A stretch of DNA of 48,696 nt, taken from the NCBI GenBank assembly GCA_023251075.1, contig JAHEZM010000027.1:1-48696 (forward strand), given 5' to 3'. Below are positions 9,520 through 18,609 of this stretch, in pieces. The notes below the pieces were generated by a model. It saw nothing but the letters and a program-made list of their open reading frames with translations, was not told where the DNA came from and ran no database searches. The DNA is from Flavobacteriales bacterium. GTDB lineage: Bacteria > Bacteroidota > Bacteroidia > Flavobacteriales_C > GCA-002722245. The first letter of the stretch is position 1; every line of letters begins with the position of its first letter. The position numbers and the translations under genes are program-made.

Positions 9520-11621
9520 AAAGCAGAATTTTAATATTCTTATTCCTTTGTCTTGTACTAAAGGGAAATAGTCAGTTTACTATTTCTAATTTAAATACCA
9601 GAAGCCATCTTCTAGGGGAGTGTTTTTATTATTTTAAAGACAGTTCTAATGCCGATTTCGAAACAATTAGAACCAAAGCTGATTTTAAGAAACAAAACGC
9701 AGAGGTGGCTAATTTTGGATTAGCGGAGGGAGCTATTTGGATTAAAGCAACACTTGAAAATAAAAGTGAAGATGAAGATTATAAAATAATCATAGATTAC
9801 CCCATTATTGATAAGGTACAATTTTATTTTCCGGAGAATGATAAATATTCTTCTATTGTTTCGGGAGAAAATATTCCATTCAATCAAAGAAATTTAAAGT
9901 ATCCCAATTATATATTTGATATTAAGCTCAAAAAAGGGGAAAGTAAAACCTATTATTTTAAAATAGAAAGTAGTGAGCAAGTGATTTTGCCTATTTATGT
10001 GGCCGACAATAACTCTCTCATTAAATTAAGCAGCACAGATAATCTAATTGTAGGTATTTATGCAGGTATATTTTTAATAATGATCTTTTATAATTTTTTT
10101 ATTTTCATTTCAACCAGAGACAAAAGCTACATTTTTTACGTGTTTTATATTGTTTTTGTAGCTCTTACACAAATAGGAATTAAAGGATATAATTTTCAAT
10201 ATTTATGGCCTGATCTTCCAGAATTTCAATTAATGAGTTTACCTATTTTTGCTAGTTTGGCCGGAATTGCTGCTTTGTTTTTTACCAAGGAATTTTTACA
10301 AACAAAAAGCAATCTTCCCAAAATGCATTATGGTATTCCTATTCTTACGTTTTTATTTTCGTTGAGTATTGCAGCAGCCATTTTTAATAAGCTTTTACTG
10401 AGTTTTAATATCATGCAATTAACCACTTCATTGCTCACGATATATATCATTACGGTTTCACTTTTATCAGTAAAGAAAGGCAAAAGGAGTGCGATGTTTT
10501 TTGCGATAAGCTGGATTGTTTTAATGGTGGGTGCAATTTTATTTTTACTAAAAGATTATGGAGTACTTCCTTTTAATTCTCTTACCAGTCACATGATGTT
10601 AATTGCTTCTGCTGCAGAAATCATGTTGCTTTCTTTTGCATTGGCAGATAGAATTAAAATCCTTCAGCAAGAAAAAGAACAATCTCAGTTGGTTGCATTG
10701 AAACTGGCTAAAGAGAACGAAACCATCATTGTAGAACAAAACATAATGTTGGAGAAGAAAGTGGACGAAAGAACGCTTGAGCTTCAAAAAACCAATGAGA
10801 GTTTGAAATCAGCACAAGCGCAATTGATCAATGCCGAAAAAATGGCTTCATTGGGTCAGTTAACAGCAGGCATTGCGCATGAAATCAATAATCCAATAAA
10901 TTATATTATTAATAGTATTCTTCCTTTGAAAAGAGATGTGAATGACGTTTTAGAGTTGGTTAATAAAATGGAAGACCTGGAAAATAAAGAAGATAAAATA
11001 TTGGAAATTCAAAAAATCGCTGCATTGAGAAAAGAGAATGATGTTGATTTTTCAATTCAGGAAATTGCACAGCTTCTAGAAGGAATAGAGGAGGGGGCCC
11101 GCAGAACAGAAAATATTGTGAAAGGGTTGAAAAGCTTTTCACATTTGAACGAAGAGGGCATGAAACCGAGTGATTTAAATGAAGGCATCAGATCTACTTT
11201 ACTGTTGTTAAAATACAAATTGAATACAGAGATTAACCTGAATTTACAATTAAATGCCACTTCCGCGGTACAATGTAATGGGGGTAATATGAATCAGGTG
11301 TTTATGAATATTTTAGGGAATGCAATAGATGCTGTAGAAAGCAAATTTGAGAATAATGCAGGGGGTGAAATATCTATAGAAACTAAGGAAACAGGGGATC
11401 GTTTTTCCGTGATCATAAAAGACAATGGTAGCGGAATGGATGAAAAAGCAAAAGCAAAAATTTTCGATCCTTTTTTTACTACTAAGGAAATAGGAAAAGG
11501 TACAGGTTTAGGAATGTCGATAGCTTATGGTATTGTTGAAGCGCATAGAGGTGAGATTCATGTAGAGTCTGCCTTGGGCGTAGGAACAACAATCACTATT
11601 CAACTCCCCATAAATAAATAA
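9516..11621 (+). CDS. 7TMR-DISM receptor histidine kinase
   Basis: A membrane sensor kinase of 701 residues. In order: signal peptide (1-19, ending GNSQ), an extracellular 7TMR-DISMED2-type jelly-roll domain (about 25-165, with GAIWIKATLEN), seven transmembrane helices (about 175-390), a coiled coil (about 395-445), the HisKA box with H455 in LTAGIAHEINNP, and an ATPase domain with the N box (NQVFMNILGNAIDAV), DNGSGMD and GTGLGMSIAYGIVEAHRG. DISMED2 domains are thought to bind carbohydrate-like or other small ligands. The ATG at 9516 gives the signal peptide and an ATGA overlap with the methyltransferase. It has no receiver of its own, so a separate regulator is needed; the divergent receiver protein nearby is the obvious candidate. 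Confidence 0.93.
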   Translation: MKSRILIFLFLCLVLKGNSQFTISNLNTRSHLLGECFYYFKDSSNADFETIRTKADFKKQNAEVANFGLAEGAIWIKATLENKSEDEDYKIIIDYPIIDKVQFYFPENDKYSSIVSGENIPFNQRNLKYPNYIFDIKLKKGESKTYYFKIESSEQVILPIYVADNNSLIKLSSTDNLIVGIYAGIFLIMIFYNFFIFISTRDKSYIFYVFYIVFVALTQIGIKGYNFQYLWPDLPEFQLMSLPIFASLAGIAALFFTKEFLQTKSNLPKMHYGIPILTFLFSLSIAAAIFNKLLLSFNIMQLTTSLLTIYIITVSLLSVKKGKRSAMFFAISWIVLMVGAILFLLKDYGVLPFNSLTSHMMLIASAAEIMLLSFALADRIKILQQEKEQSQLVALKLAKENETIIVEQNIMLEKKVDERTLELQKTNESLKSAQAQLINAEKMASLGQLTAGIAHEINNPINYIINSILPLKRDVNDVLELVNKMEDLENKEDKILEIQKIAALRKENDVDFSIQEIAQLLEGIEEGARRTENIVKGLKSFSHLNEEGMKPSDLNEGIRSTLLLLKYKLNTEINLNLQLNATSAVQCNGGNMNQVFMNILGNAIDAVESKFENNAGGEISIETKETGDRFSVIIKDNGSGMDEKAKAKIFDPFFTTKEIGKGTGLGMSIAYGIVEAHRGEIHVESALGVGTTITIQLPINK

Positions 11622-11627
11622 GTAAAA

Positions 11628-13100
11628 TTATTTTTTAAATAATTTTCTGGCTTCATTGATGTTAGTGTTGCTAATGATAGAAAATAGAAATATTTTATAC
11701 AATCTATTTTCTGAAATAGTGATGGCTTTTGCGAATACGTCAAATTTATTGGTATCTACATCCTTAGAAAGTAAAGTAAGTATTTCAAACATGATAAATT
11801 GCTCCTTCTCTAAAATATAGTCATTGCTGCTTATTTTATGTTGAATGAATTTTAATTTTCGTTTGAATTCATCTTCTTTATTGCTTAGCCAATAGATGAG
11901 CAATAAGCCAATTTCACTTTCAATATATAGGGAGGAGAGTTTGTTTTCTTTAGAATGATTCTGGAATTCTATGATCCATTTTAATGCTTCTTTTAAGCGG
12001 TTATGGAGTAACATCAATTCGGCAAGATTCCATAAGGTTATTCCCAGTAATTTAGAATTTACATGAACATTTTCTGTAACAACCTTTTGAACGGTATCTA
12101 ACAAGTCTTTAATGTCAGCGTCTGTTCCAGTCCATTTCAACAAATATATTCTACTCTGAAAGTAAACGTCGTAGTACTTTTCTATAAAAATACTATCCGA
12201 ACTATTTTCTACCATAGGTTGAAAATAATTATGGAAGAAACTGAAGTATTTTTTTAGTTTTTGGATGCTGTGTTTATGAATCAAATAGGTGCACATATGC
12301 CCCGTAAGGAGAATCTTATTGATGTTATCGTGTTTGTAAACCGATGATTTGAAAATAAGATCAAATTGTTGTTGCCTTATTTCGTAATGTTTTTCCTGAT
12401 CATTTTGAATAAAATAATGGATAGCTTTTATTTCGCAAAAAGCCATTTTCGACTGATCTGTTTTTAAATCATCAAAATTTGAAAGCAAAGGATTTTGTAT
12501 GATTTCAGTCAATTCATTTTTTACTGATTCAGTTTTGTTGAGGAAATAATATTCGTTATAGGCTACCAATGCTGCTCTGTATAATTCTGATATGGATTCA
12601 ATTTCTTTTTGTTGAATGGAAAATTTTTTCATTTTCACTTGCAGTATTGCAGCAGTTTCTCTAGTGAGTGTGCCTGCGAAATTGTGCAATTGCCATTCTG
12701 AATCGTAAGCCTTGTTGAGTATATAAAAAATTTCTTTTTCTTGGGCGAGTTCTATAATTCTGGTATTTAGCTTTTTTGCGTCATCTAATAATCCTTTATT
12801 CAACAGCAATTGAACATCGGCTAATGAGCCCTGTAAAGTATGCTCTGTAGAGCTGTTAGAATGAAAGAGCCTTAAGTTTTTTAAAGTAGTGGAGTATAGT
12901 TTATTGAAATTTGCCCTGAGAACCGTAGCGGGTTTCTTAAAAGTTTTTTCTAATTCCTTTATGTCGTATTCTTTCAGCTTAGAAAATTCGTCGAAATACA
13001 CCGACAGTTCACTGTTCGATTTGCTGGCATTTATTCTAAGTTTGATGTATCGTTTTTCGCTTTGACTCAAAGAGTGTACTAGCTTGTGCAAACTTTTCAT
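11628..13100 (-). CDS. Alpha-helical repeat protein, Bacteroidota-type, unknown function
   Basis: A 490-residue soluble protein, almost wholly helical, with no signal peptide or membrane segment. The N-terminus (KSLHKLVHSLSQSEKRYIKL) and a following winged-helix-like stretch (KTFKKPATVLRANFNKLYST) resemble a family I have seen only in Bacteroidota. The rest looks like degenerate TPR units without exact consensus. It converges with the histidine kinase, with 6 nt between the stops, and lies between two signalling proteins, so a scaffold role is conceivable. I do not recognise a specific function. Confidence 0.7.
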   Translation of the reverse strand: MKSLHKLVHSLSQSEKRYIKLRINASKSNSELSVYFDEFSKLKEYDIKELEKTFKKPATVLRANFNKLYSTTLKNLRLFHSNSSTEHTLQGSLADVQLLLNKGLLDDAKKLNTRIIELAQEKEIFYILNKAYDSEWQLHNFAGTLTRETAAILQVKMKKFSIQQKEIESISELYRAALVAYNEYYFLNKTESVKNELTEIIQNPLLSNFDDLKTDQSKMAFCEIKAIHYFIQNDQEKHYEIRQQQFDLIFKSSVYKHDNINKILLTGHMCTYLIHKHSIQKLKKYFSFFHNYFQPMVENSSDSIFIEKYYDVYFQSRIYLLKWTGTDADIKDLLDTVQKVVTENVHVNSKLLGITLWNLAELMLLHNRLKEALKWIIEFQNHSKENKLSSLYIESEIGLLLIYWLSNKEDEFKRKLKFIQHKISSNDYILEKEQFIMFEILTLLSKDVDTNKFDVFAKAITISENRLYKIFLFSIISNTNINEARKLFKK

Positions 13101-13202
13101 TGAGATCTAAATTATTCAGTATAGGTACTTTTATCTAATCTACACTTTAATTTCTAAATTTTGTTAGGTTCAGAAAATTTTATTGAAACAATCAATTTTT
13201 TG

Positions 13203-14435
13203 TTAAATTCTTATTCCCACTACTATGATATCGTCTGTCTGTTCAGTGTGTTTTTGCCAATCCAATAATGTTTTTTCTAAAGTATTGTATTGACCTTCGG
13301 CAGTAAATGAAGATATTGAATTTAATAATTCTCTAAATCTGCTATGACCGAATTTTTTATCATGAGGTCCGCCAAACTGATCGGTAAAACCATCGGAAAA
13401 CAAGTATAGCATATCGTTTTTTTCTAACTGATAAGTGTTTGTTTCTATTTCATCATCTTGTTGGTTGGAGCCAATTTCATATTTGTTAGGAGATAGAACC
13501 ACTAAGTTTTTTCCCCGAACTATGTAAATGGGATTTTGCACTCCCGAGTATTCTAAAATGAGTGTTTGTTGATCTATAATACAAACTGCCACATCCATTC
13601 CGTCGGTTGATTTGTTGGGTTGTTCTTCTTTGTTTAGTAGGGTATTAAAGTTTTTATCCAGTTCCTTAATCAATCCAGAGGTGGATATAATTTTTTTATA
13701 TCTAACAGCATTTTTTAGGGTTTGTAAGCCTATGATGGAGAGCAACGCACCAGGAATACCATGTCCGGTGCAATCGGCAGCAGTTAAGTAAATTTTGTTT
13801 TCATTAATATTAAACCAAAAGAAATCTCCTGAAACCACGTGTTTTGCCGATTGAAACACAAAAGAAGAGGGGAAAATCGTTTTTAATTTGGTTAACGATG
13901 GCAGTAGTGAGTTTTGAAGCTGAAGAGCATATCTTAAACTTTTTTCATTTTCATCTTTGTATTTTTGAAGACTTTTTCCGTATTCATTAAGAATTTGAGA
14001 AGTGAATTTTTGATCTGTTACATCTCGTGCTGTTGAGTAAATTAAACCACTTTCTACAACGGGTACCGATCTCCAGGAAATCCAAATTAAATCACCATTC
14101 TTGCAAATGTATCGATTCTCAAAATTCACTACGGAAATACCATTTTTTAAATCATTCATTTTCCGTAAGGTTAATTCCCTGTCTTCTTCATACACAAAGC
14201 AAATATGGGGTATAGCCAATAACTCTTCAGAGGAATAACCCAGTAGGGTGGTAAAAGAATAGCTTATTTTTTTGAGATAGCCATCCATGCCAATGATGCA
14301 AACTAAGTCGAGAGACAATTCAAAAAACAATTGGATTTTTTCTAATTGTTTTATTTCATTGATTTTTTCCGACAAAGTCTCTTTATAGAAATTAAAGCCA
14401 CGATAAAATCTCAGTACACTTAATTTTTCTTCCAT
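13203..14435 (-). CDS. PAS domain protein phosphatase of the SpoIIE/RsbU type
   Basis: A cytosolic 410-residue protein. A PAS domain (about 35-145) contains LVCIIGMDGYLKKI and ends in YSTARDVTDQ. A short coiled coil follows, then a PPM/SpoIIE serine phosphatase domain (about 175-410) with metal-binding patches VSGDFFWF, AADCTGHGIPGALLS, DGMDVAVC and LFSDGFTDQFGG. Such proteins dephosphorylate anti-sigma-factor antagonists or other phosphoserine proteins when the PAS domain senses a signal. No STAS-domain antagonist or RsbW-type kinase is in the window, so its partner lies elsewhere. Confidence 0.9.
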   Translation of the reverse strand: MEEKLSVLRFYRGFNFYKETLSEKINEIKQLEKIQLFFELSLDLVCIIGMDGYLKKISYSFTTLLGYSSEELLAIPHICFVYEEDRELTLRKMNDLKNGISVVNFENRYICKNGDLIWISWRSVPVVESGLIYSTARDVTDQKFTSQILNEYGKSLQKYKDENEKSLRYALQLQNSLLPSLTKLKTIFPSSFVFQSAKHVVSGDFFWFNINENKIYLTAADCTGHGIPGALLSIIGLQTLKNAVRYKKIISTSGLIKELDKNFNTLLNKEEQPNKSTDGMDVAVCIIDQQTLILEYSGVQNPIYIVRGKNLVVLSPNKYEIGSNQQDDEIETNTYQLEKNDMLYLFSDGFTDQFGGPHDKKFGHSRFRELLNSISSFTAEGQYNTLEKTLLDWQKHTEQTDDIIVVGIRI

Positions 14436-15006
14436 AAATATTAGCCTAACATTTATAATAATACCTCCTGTTAATCAGGGGAGGATGAAGCATGATACCA
14501 AAACTTAGAAAAATCAGGTTAGGAAATTAACAGGAGGCATTTTACAACATAGGTTGTTTTTATTGTTTAGTCACTAATCTATCTGACAATAGTTTAACTA
14601 AATTGATTTTACAAAAATATTTTTTTCATTTCGTTACTTTTAAGATTCAGTATTTGTTTTTATACAACCGCATGTATTCCTTTATTTTAAATGGTAATAA
14701 GAGTTATTAAACTAGTTTTTTAATAACTTTCATGTGTTTTTTATTGTTCATAAAAAATGAACTTTTTAAGTGTAATTCCGAGGTGGTAAAGTAATGCTAC
14801 TTATGAATTTCAAGTATGAATACTTATTTTTTTGTAAAGATTCAATCACACCAACAAGTAGTCTGATCCCTCCATAAACATTGCTCGTCTCCTAATTGTC
14901 CTATTGTTCAAAAGCCCTGTCCTACTCTTGTCTATTGTTGTTTTTACTCTTCAACTGTTACGGTGATATAGATTTACCAAACCAAAATAATTTAAACTTA
15001 TTACCA
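14436..15006. other. Intergenic region of 571 nt without a gene
   Basis: No open frame with protein-like composition and no tRNA cloverleaf seen. It holds a 12-nt inverted repeat (14464-14475 / 14526-14537) just upstream of the phosphatase gene, and two TGTCCTA direct repeats (14897-14903, 14919-14925) before the secreted T9SS protein. The rest is very AT-rich. Confidence 0.6.
14464..14537. repeat. 12-bp inverted repeat upstream of the SpoIIE-type phosphatase
   Basis: CCTCCTGTTAAT at 14464-14475 and ATTAACAGGAGG at 14526-14537 are exact reverse complements separated by 50 nt. It could be a pair of operator half-sites or a long-loop hairpin in the phosphatase leader. No T-run follows either arm. 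Confidence 0.5.
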
Positions 15007-15576
15007 ATGAAAAATCAGACTTTACTTTTAGGAATTTTATTTTTTAATTTTTTACTCTCGACACTTACCGTAAAAGCCCAAAACTGTTTGAATGTTGCAA
15101 CTCAAATAAACAATGTGCTTTGTCCCACAGATCATTATGGCTCTATAAAATTAACCCCTACAGGGGGTAGTGGTAATTACACTTACGATTGGCAGGAAGT
15201 TCCCAATTTCCATTTCGAATTTTTAGGGTCATTGGCTGTGGGCACTTATCACTATACGGTAACCGATAACAGCAATCAATCTTGTTTTACAACAGGTGTT
15301 GCAAATATAGTGTCAACCAGTGTTATGTGCAGTGTCGGGGTGAACGATCTGGAGTTAGCACAGGCAATTAGTGTTTTTCCTAATCCCAGTAATGGTAATG
15401 TAAATATTGTTTCTAAAACATCGGGGAATTATAAGCTTGTAGATATTCTTGGACATACGGTTGATCAAATTTATTTGAATGCCGGATTGAATTTAATTTC
15501 CTTAGATCATCTTTCACAGGGAATTTATTTCTTGCAAAATGGAGTGGTTATTTCCGATAAAATATTAATTCAGTAG
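15007..15576 (+). CDS. Secreted protein with SprB-like repeat and T9SS sorting domain
   Basis: The ATG at 15007 opens a clear signal peptide ending TVKAQN; the frame is open further upstream but not protein-like. Of 189 residues, about 25-110 form one SprB-type repeat (GSIKLTPTGGSGNYTYDW, GTYHYTVTDNSNQSC), an Ig-like fold common in Bacteroidota adhesins. The last 70 residues are a type A T9SS sorting domain (VFPNPSNGNVNIVS ... LSQGIYFLQNG), which directs outer-membrane export and cleavage or anchoring. With one small domain it is probably a minor surface protein. A terminator follows at 15650. Confidence 0.8.
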   Translation: MKNQTLLLGILFFNFLLSTLTVKAQNCLNVATQINNVLCPTDHYGSIKLTPTGGSGNYTYDWQEVPNFHFEFLGSLAVGTYHYTVTDNSNQSCFTTGVANIVSTSVMCSVGVNDLELAQAISVFPNPSNGNVNIVSKTSGNYKLVDILGHTVDQIYLNAGLNLISLDHLSQGIYFLQNGVVISDKILIQ

Positions 15577-15649
15577 TTAGTGTTTCTCCTCGTGTTTCCC
15601 TATTCTTTATGTAGTACTCCCTCTCCTGAAGGGAACATGTAGTTTAAAG

Positions 15650-15675
15650 GGGCAGGATCTCACCTGCCCTTTTTA
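15650..15675 (+). terminator. Rho-independent terminator after the secreted T9SS protein
   Basis: GGGCAGG (15650-15656) pairs with CCTGCCC (15663-15669) around a 6-nt loop and is followed by five T residues. It separates the T9SS gene from the large sensor regulator. Confidence 0.85.
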
Positions 15676-15740
15676 TAGTTTAATTGATTGACGTACAAAT
15701 ATTCTCTATTTTGGATGCTTAAACTCATCGTCTGATTATC

Positions 15741-18506
15741 ATGATTCGATCACTGTTATTACAGATTCTTATTGTCGCTGTTATCCCTTTGTATGCAACA
15801 GTTCCCCGAATAGTGAATTACAATTCTGATCATTTTAAAACACATCCTTTGGTTTTGTCGATGAATGAAGATACAGCGCGTGGCGTAATGTATTTCTCTA
15901 ATGCCTATCGTTTATTGCAGTTTACAGGTGATCAATGGAATTCTGTTTACAATGCTGAATCTGCTTCCTGTGATCATAATTCAAGCGGTGATATTTTTAT
16001 TGGAAGTGAAAATGATTTTGGAGTATTGAAGTCGGATCTACCAGGTTCTTTACTCTTTACTTCTTTAGCGAAATCGATTCCTGCTACGGGTAAAACACAA
16101 GTATTCAAACAAACTTTGTGTGTTGGAAAAAACACGTATTTTTTATCGCATGATTTGGTGGTTTTTTATAATGGTACAGAGTCGCGCTATTTTAGATGCG
16201 ATAAAGAAGAAAACTTTTTATTTATAGCAGTCGTCAATAGCTCTGTTTTGGTTTTTACATCTAAAGGAAGAGTTGGAAAGTTAAGTGTTTCGGGAATTGA
16301 TTTTTCCATGATGCCTTTTGGAATTATAGTAAATCAGGTACTTTCTGTAGGCGAAAAGTATTTATTGTTGGGGTCGAATAATTTGTTTTGGTGGAATGTC
16401 CGAAATGAAATTCAGAAAATAAATACAGGTTCAATTGATTTGTCTCAAGTAAATTGTATCTCCATTCTGCAAAATGGAGATATTGCTTTAGGTACCCAAA
16501 AAAATGGAATTATTCTTTTTGATCCTAATAGCGGATTATTTGAAATAGTAGATAAATCGAAAGGTATAGCCAGCAATATTATTCATTATTTACATACCGA
16601 TCGGTTTGGTGATTTGTGGGCTGCCACGGATAATGGGGTTTCCTTGCTTAAGTATGGCTCTCCGTATACTTATATTAACGACAATCAGGGAGTAGAAGGA
16701 ATGGGCTATGCCAGTATTGTTTTTGATAATAAAGTGTATTTGGGGAGTGCCAGCGGATTGTATTTCTATTCCAGTAAAACTCTAAATAGCAATCCTCAAA
16801 AGATAAGTGGGGTGAATGGTTATGTTCACGATTTAGTAAATGTTAATGGGCATTTGCTGTGTGCCAATGAGTATGGTGCTTTTGTAATTAAGAACAATAG
16901 TGCGCTGAAGTTTACAACAGGAGTGGGTAAGGTTTGGAGTATACGACAAATTCCTAGGGAGAAAAATAAATTTCTGATGGGGACTATAGACAATCTGAGT
17001 TTGTGGGAAATCAATGAAAATGGAGATTGTAAATCATTAGGTGTAGTTTGGGGGTTTTCCGAATCGTGCAGAAAATTTGAAATTCAAAATAATGTGGTGT
17101 GGATGATTCATGGCAATAAAGGTTTGTTTAAAATTCAATTGGATAAGGATTTTAAAACGGCAATGAAGTGGGAGAATTACAATGTTCAACATCATTTAGA
17201 GGGCAATTATTTCAAGGATATTATTGAGATAAATGGTGCGCTTTTCGTGGCTGGCTACGGAGGTGTTTTTGGTATTAATAGCGATATGGAAATGGTGAAA
17301 TCAGCACTTTTTTCTAAAATTCCTTACGCATTTCATCGTCTTCGAAAAATTAATGAGCATGAATTGTTTATTAAGGTGGGTCAAAAACCTGTTATCATTT
17401 CTTTAGTGAATGGTTATTATCAGGAAAAATACAATCTGCTGGATATGGATTACAACGTGGCGGGAAGTGCTGAGAATATCACGAAAATAAATGAACGTAA
17501 TTATTTGGTAGGAGTAGAGCAAGGATTTACCTTATTCACTCCTCGCCAGAAAGGAAATGAATTACCCAAAGTTTTTATCAGAGAAATTAGAATTTCAAAT
17601 AAAACAAAGGATTCGTTGCTTAGCGTAAATTCAGTTCCCTTCAAAATAGATTATGATTTTAACACCCTTAAAATTGATTACAATCTTCCGGTTTTTGGTA
17701 ATAAGGAGGCGGTGGTTTATTTTTTAGTACTGAAAAAATCAGGAGAAATCATAGCCATAGATTCCACCATCAATACAGTTAAAGAATACTCCAATTTGAA
17801 GGAAGGGGATTACACTATAGAGATTTCATCGATGATGAACAATAAGAAAAGTCTGGCTACTTCATTTGTTTTTTCTATTCTTCCTCCGTGGTACAGATCT
17901 GCTATGGCTTACTTGATTTATGCATTGTTCGTGTTGCTAGTGGTTTATTGGGTGGTGAAACAATTCAATAAAGCAGAGCAGGTTCGCGTTCAACTCACGC
18001 ACGAAAAAGAAATAGCTATTGAAGATCAAAAGGTACATTATGAAGAGGAATTAGCTCAAGCAGAAACACAAAGAAAAGAAGACGAAATGGCCTTTTTGGC
18101 TTTGAACTACGCGCAAAAGAAGCAAATGCTAAATACTGTTACCGAGAGTATTCAAAAGTTGATGAGTACCATGACAGATGAAAACGATAAGCGTGAATTA
18201 AAGAATTTGATGCTCACCATTAATATGGATATGGAGGAGAGCGATGAAAATAAGTGGGAAAAATTTCAAGTTCATTTAGATAATACGCAAGATAATTTCT
18301 TTAAAAAACTGAAGGAGAAAGATAGCGATTTAGATGAGTCGGGATTGCTGATGTGCTCCTATATTAAAATGGGGAAAAGCAATAAAGAAATCTCTAATTT
18401 GTTAAATATTTCGGTAGCGGCTGTGGCGAAAAGAAAGTACCGGATGAAGAAAAAATGGAATCTGGAAGAAGACGATTCCCTTACGGAATTCTTGAAAACA
18501 TTGTAA
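15741..18506 (+). CDS. Propeller sensor regulator with C-terminal LuxR-like helix-turn-helix
   Basis: A one-protein transmembrane transcription regulator of 921 residues. A signal peptide (1-20) is followed by a long beta-propeller-like periplasmic sensor (about 25-620, with repeats such as DRFGDLWAATDNGVSLLK), a Y_Y_Y-type Ig domain (about 625-715), one transmembrane helix (about 725-742, AYLIYALFVLLVVYWVV), a coiled coil and a C-terminal helix-turn-helix (about 865-921, GKSNKEISNLLNISVAAVAK). There is no kinase or receiver domain. The architecture is common in Bacteroidota; targets are usually unknown. The two neighbouring exported proteins are candidate targets, and short TGTCCTA repeats occur upstream of both. 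Confidence 0.85.
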   Translation: MIRSLLLQILIVAVIPLYATVPRIVNYNSDHFKTHPLVLSMNEDTARGVMYFSNAYRLLQFTGDQWNSVYNAESASCDHNSSGDIFIGSENDFGVLKSDLPGSLLFTSLAKSIPATGKTQVFKQTLCVGKNTYFLSHDLVVFYNGTESRYFRCDKEENFLFIAVVNSSVLVFTSKGRVGKLSVSGIDFSMMPFGIIVNQVLSVGEKYLLLGSNNLFWWNVRNEIQKINTGSIDLSQVNCISILQNGDIALGTQKNGIILFDPNSGLFEIVDKSKGIASNIIHYLHTDRFGDLWAATDNGVSLLKYGSPYTYINDNQGVEGMGYASIVFDNKVYLGSASGLYFYSSKTLNSNPQKISGVNGYVHDLVNVNGHLLCANEYGAFVIKNNSALKFTTGVGKVWSIRQIPREKNKFLMGTIDNLSLWEINENGDCKSLGVVWGFSESCRKFEIQNNVVWMIHGNKGLFKIQLDKDFKTAMKWENYNVQHHLEGNYFKDIIEINGALFVAGYGGVFGINSDMEMVKSALFSKIPYAFHRLRKINEHELFIKVGQKPVIISLVNGYYQEKYNLLDMDYNVAGSAENITKINERNYLVGVEQGFTLFTPRQKGNELPKVFIREIRISNKTKDSLLSVNSVPFKIDYDFNTLKIDYNLPVFGNKEAVVYFLVLKKSGEIIAIDSTINTVKEYSNLKEGDYTIEISSMMNNKKSLATSFVFSILPPWYRSAMAYLIYALFVLLVVYWVVKQFNKAEQVRVQLTHEKEIAIEDQKVHYEEELAQAETQRKEDEMAFLALNYAQKKQMLNTVTESIQKLMSTMTDENDKRELKNLMLTINMDMEESDENKWEKFQVHLDNTQDNFFKKLKEKDSDLDESGLLMCSYIKMGKSNKEISNLLNISVAAVAKRKYRMKKKWNLEEDDSLTEFLKTL

Positions 18507-18609
18507 GTCTCCACTTTGTCCTATAGGTCTGTCCTGTAATAGTCACACCTCTTTTTTAGGGATAATTCACTTCACACCCGACATTTGGCGTAAACTAAAA
18601 TCATCTTGT

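Noticed and set aside
10599-11260. Minus-strand open frames within the histidine kinase gene
   Set aside because: Antisense shadows of a well-supported kinase domain; low-complexity hydrophobic products.
14436-15006. tRNA or small protein gene in the long gap
   Set aside because: No cloverleaf-like stems or CCA end, and no protein-like open frame was found.
15620-15645. CCCTCTCCTGAAGGGA resembling the repeat core
   Set aside because: Only a weak partial palindrome; too short and imperfect to call another copy of the DUF559-linked repeat.
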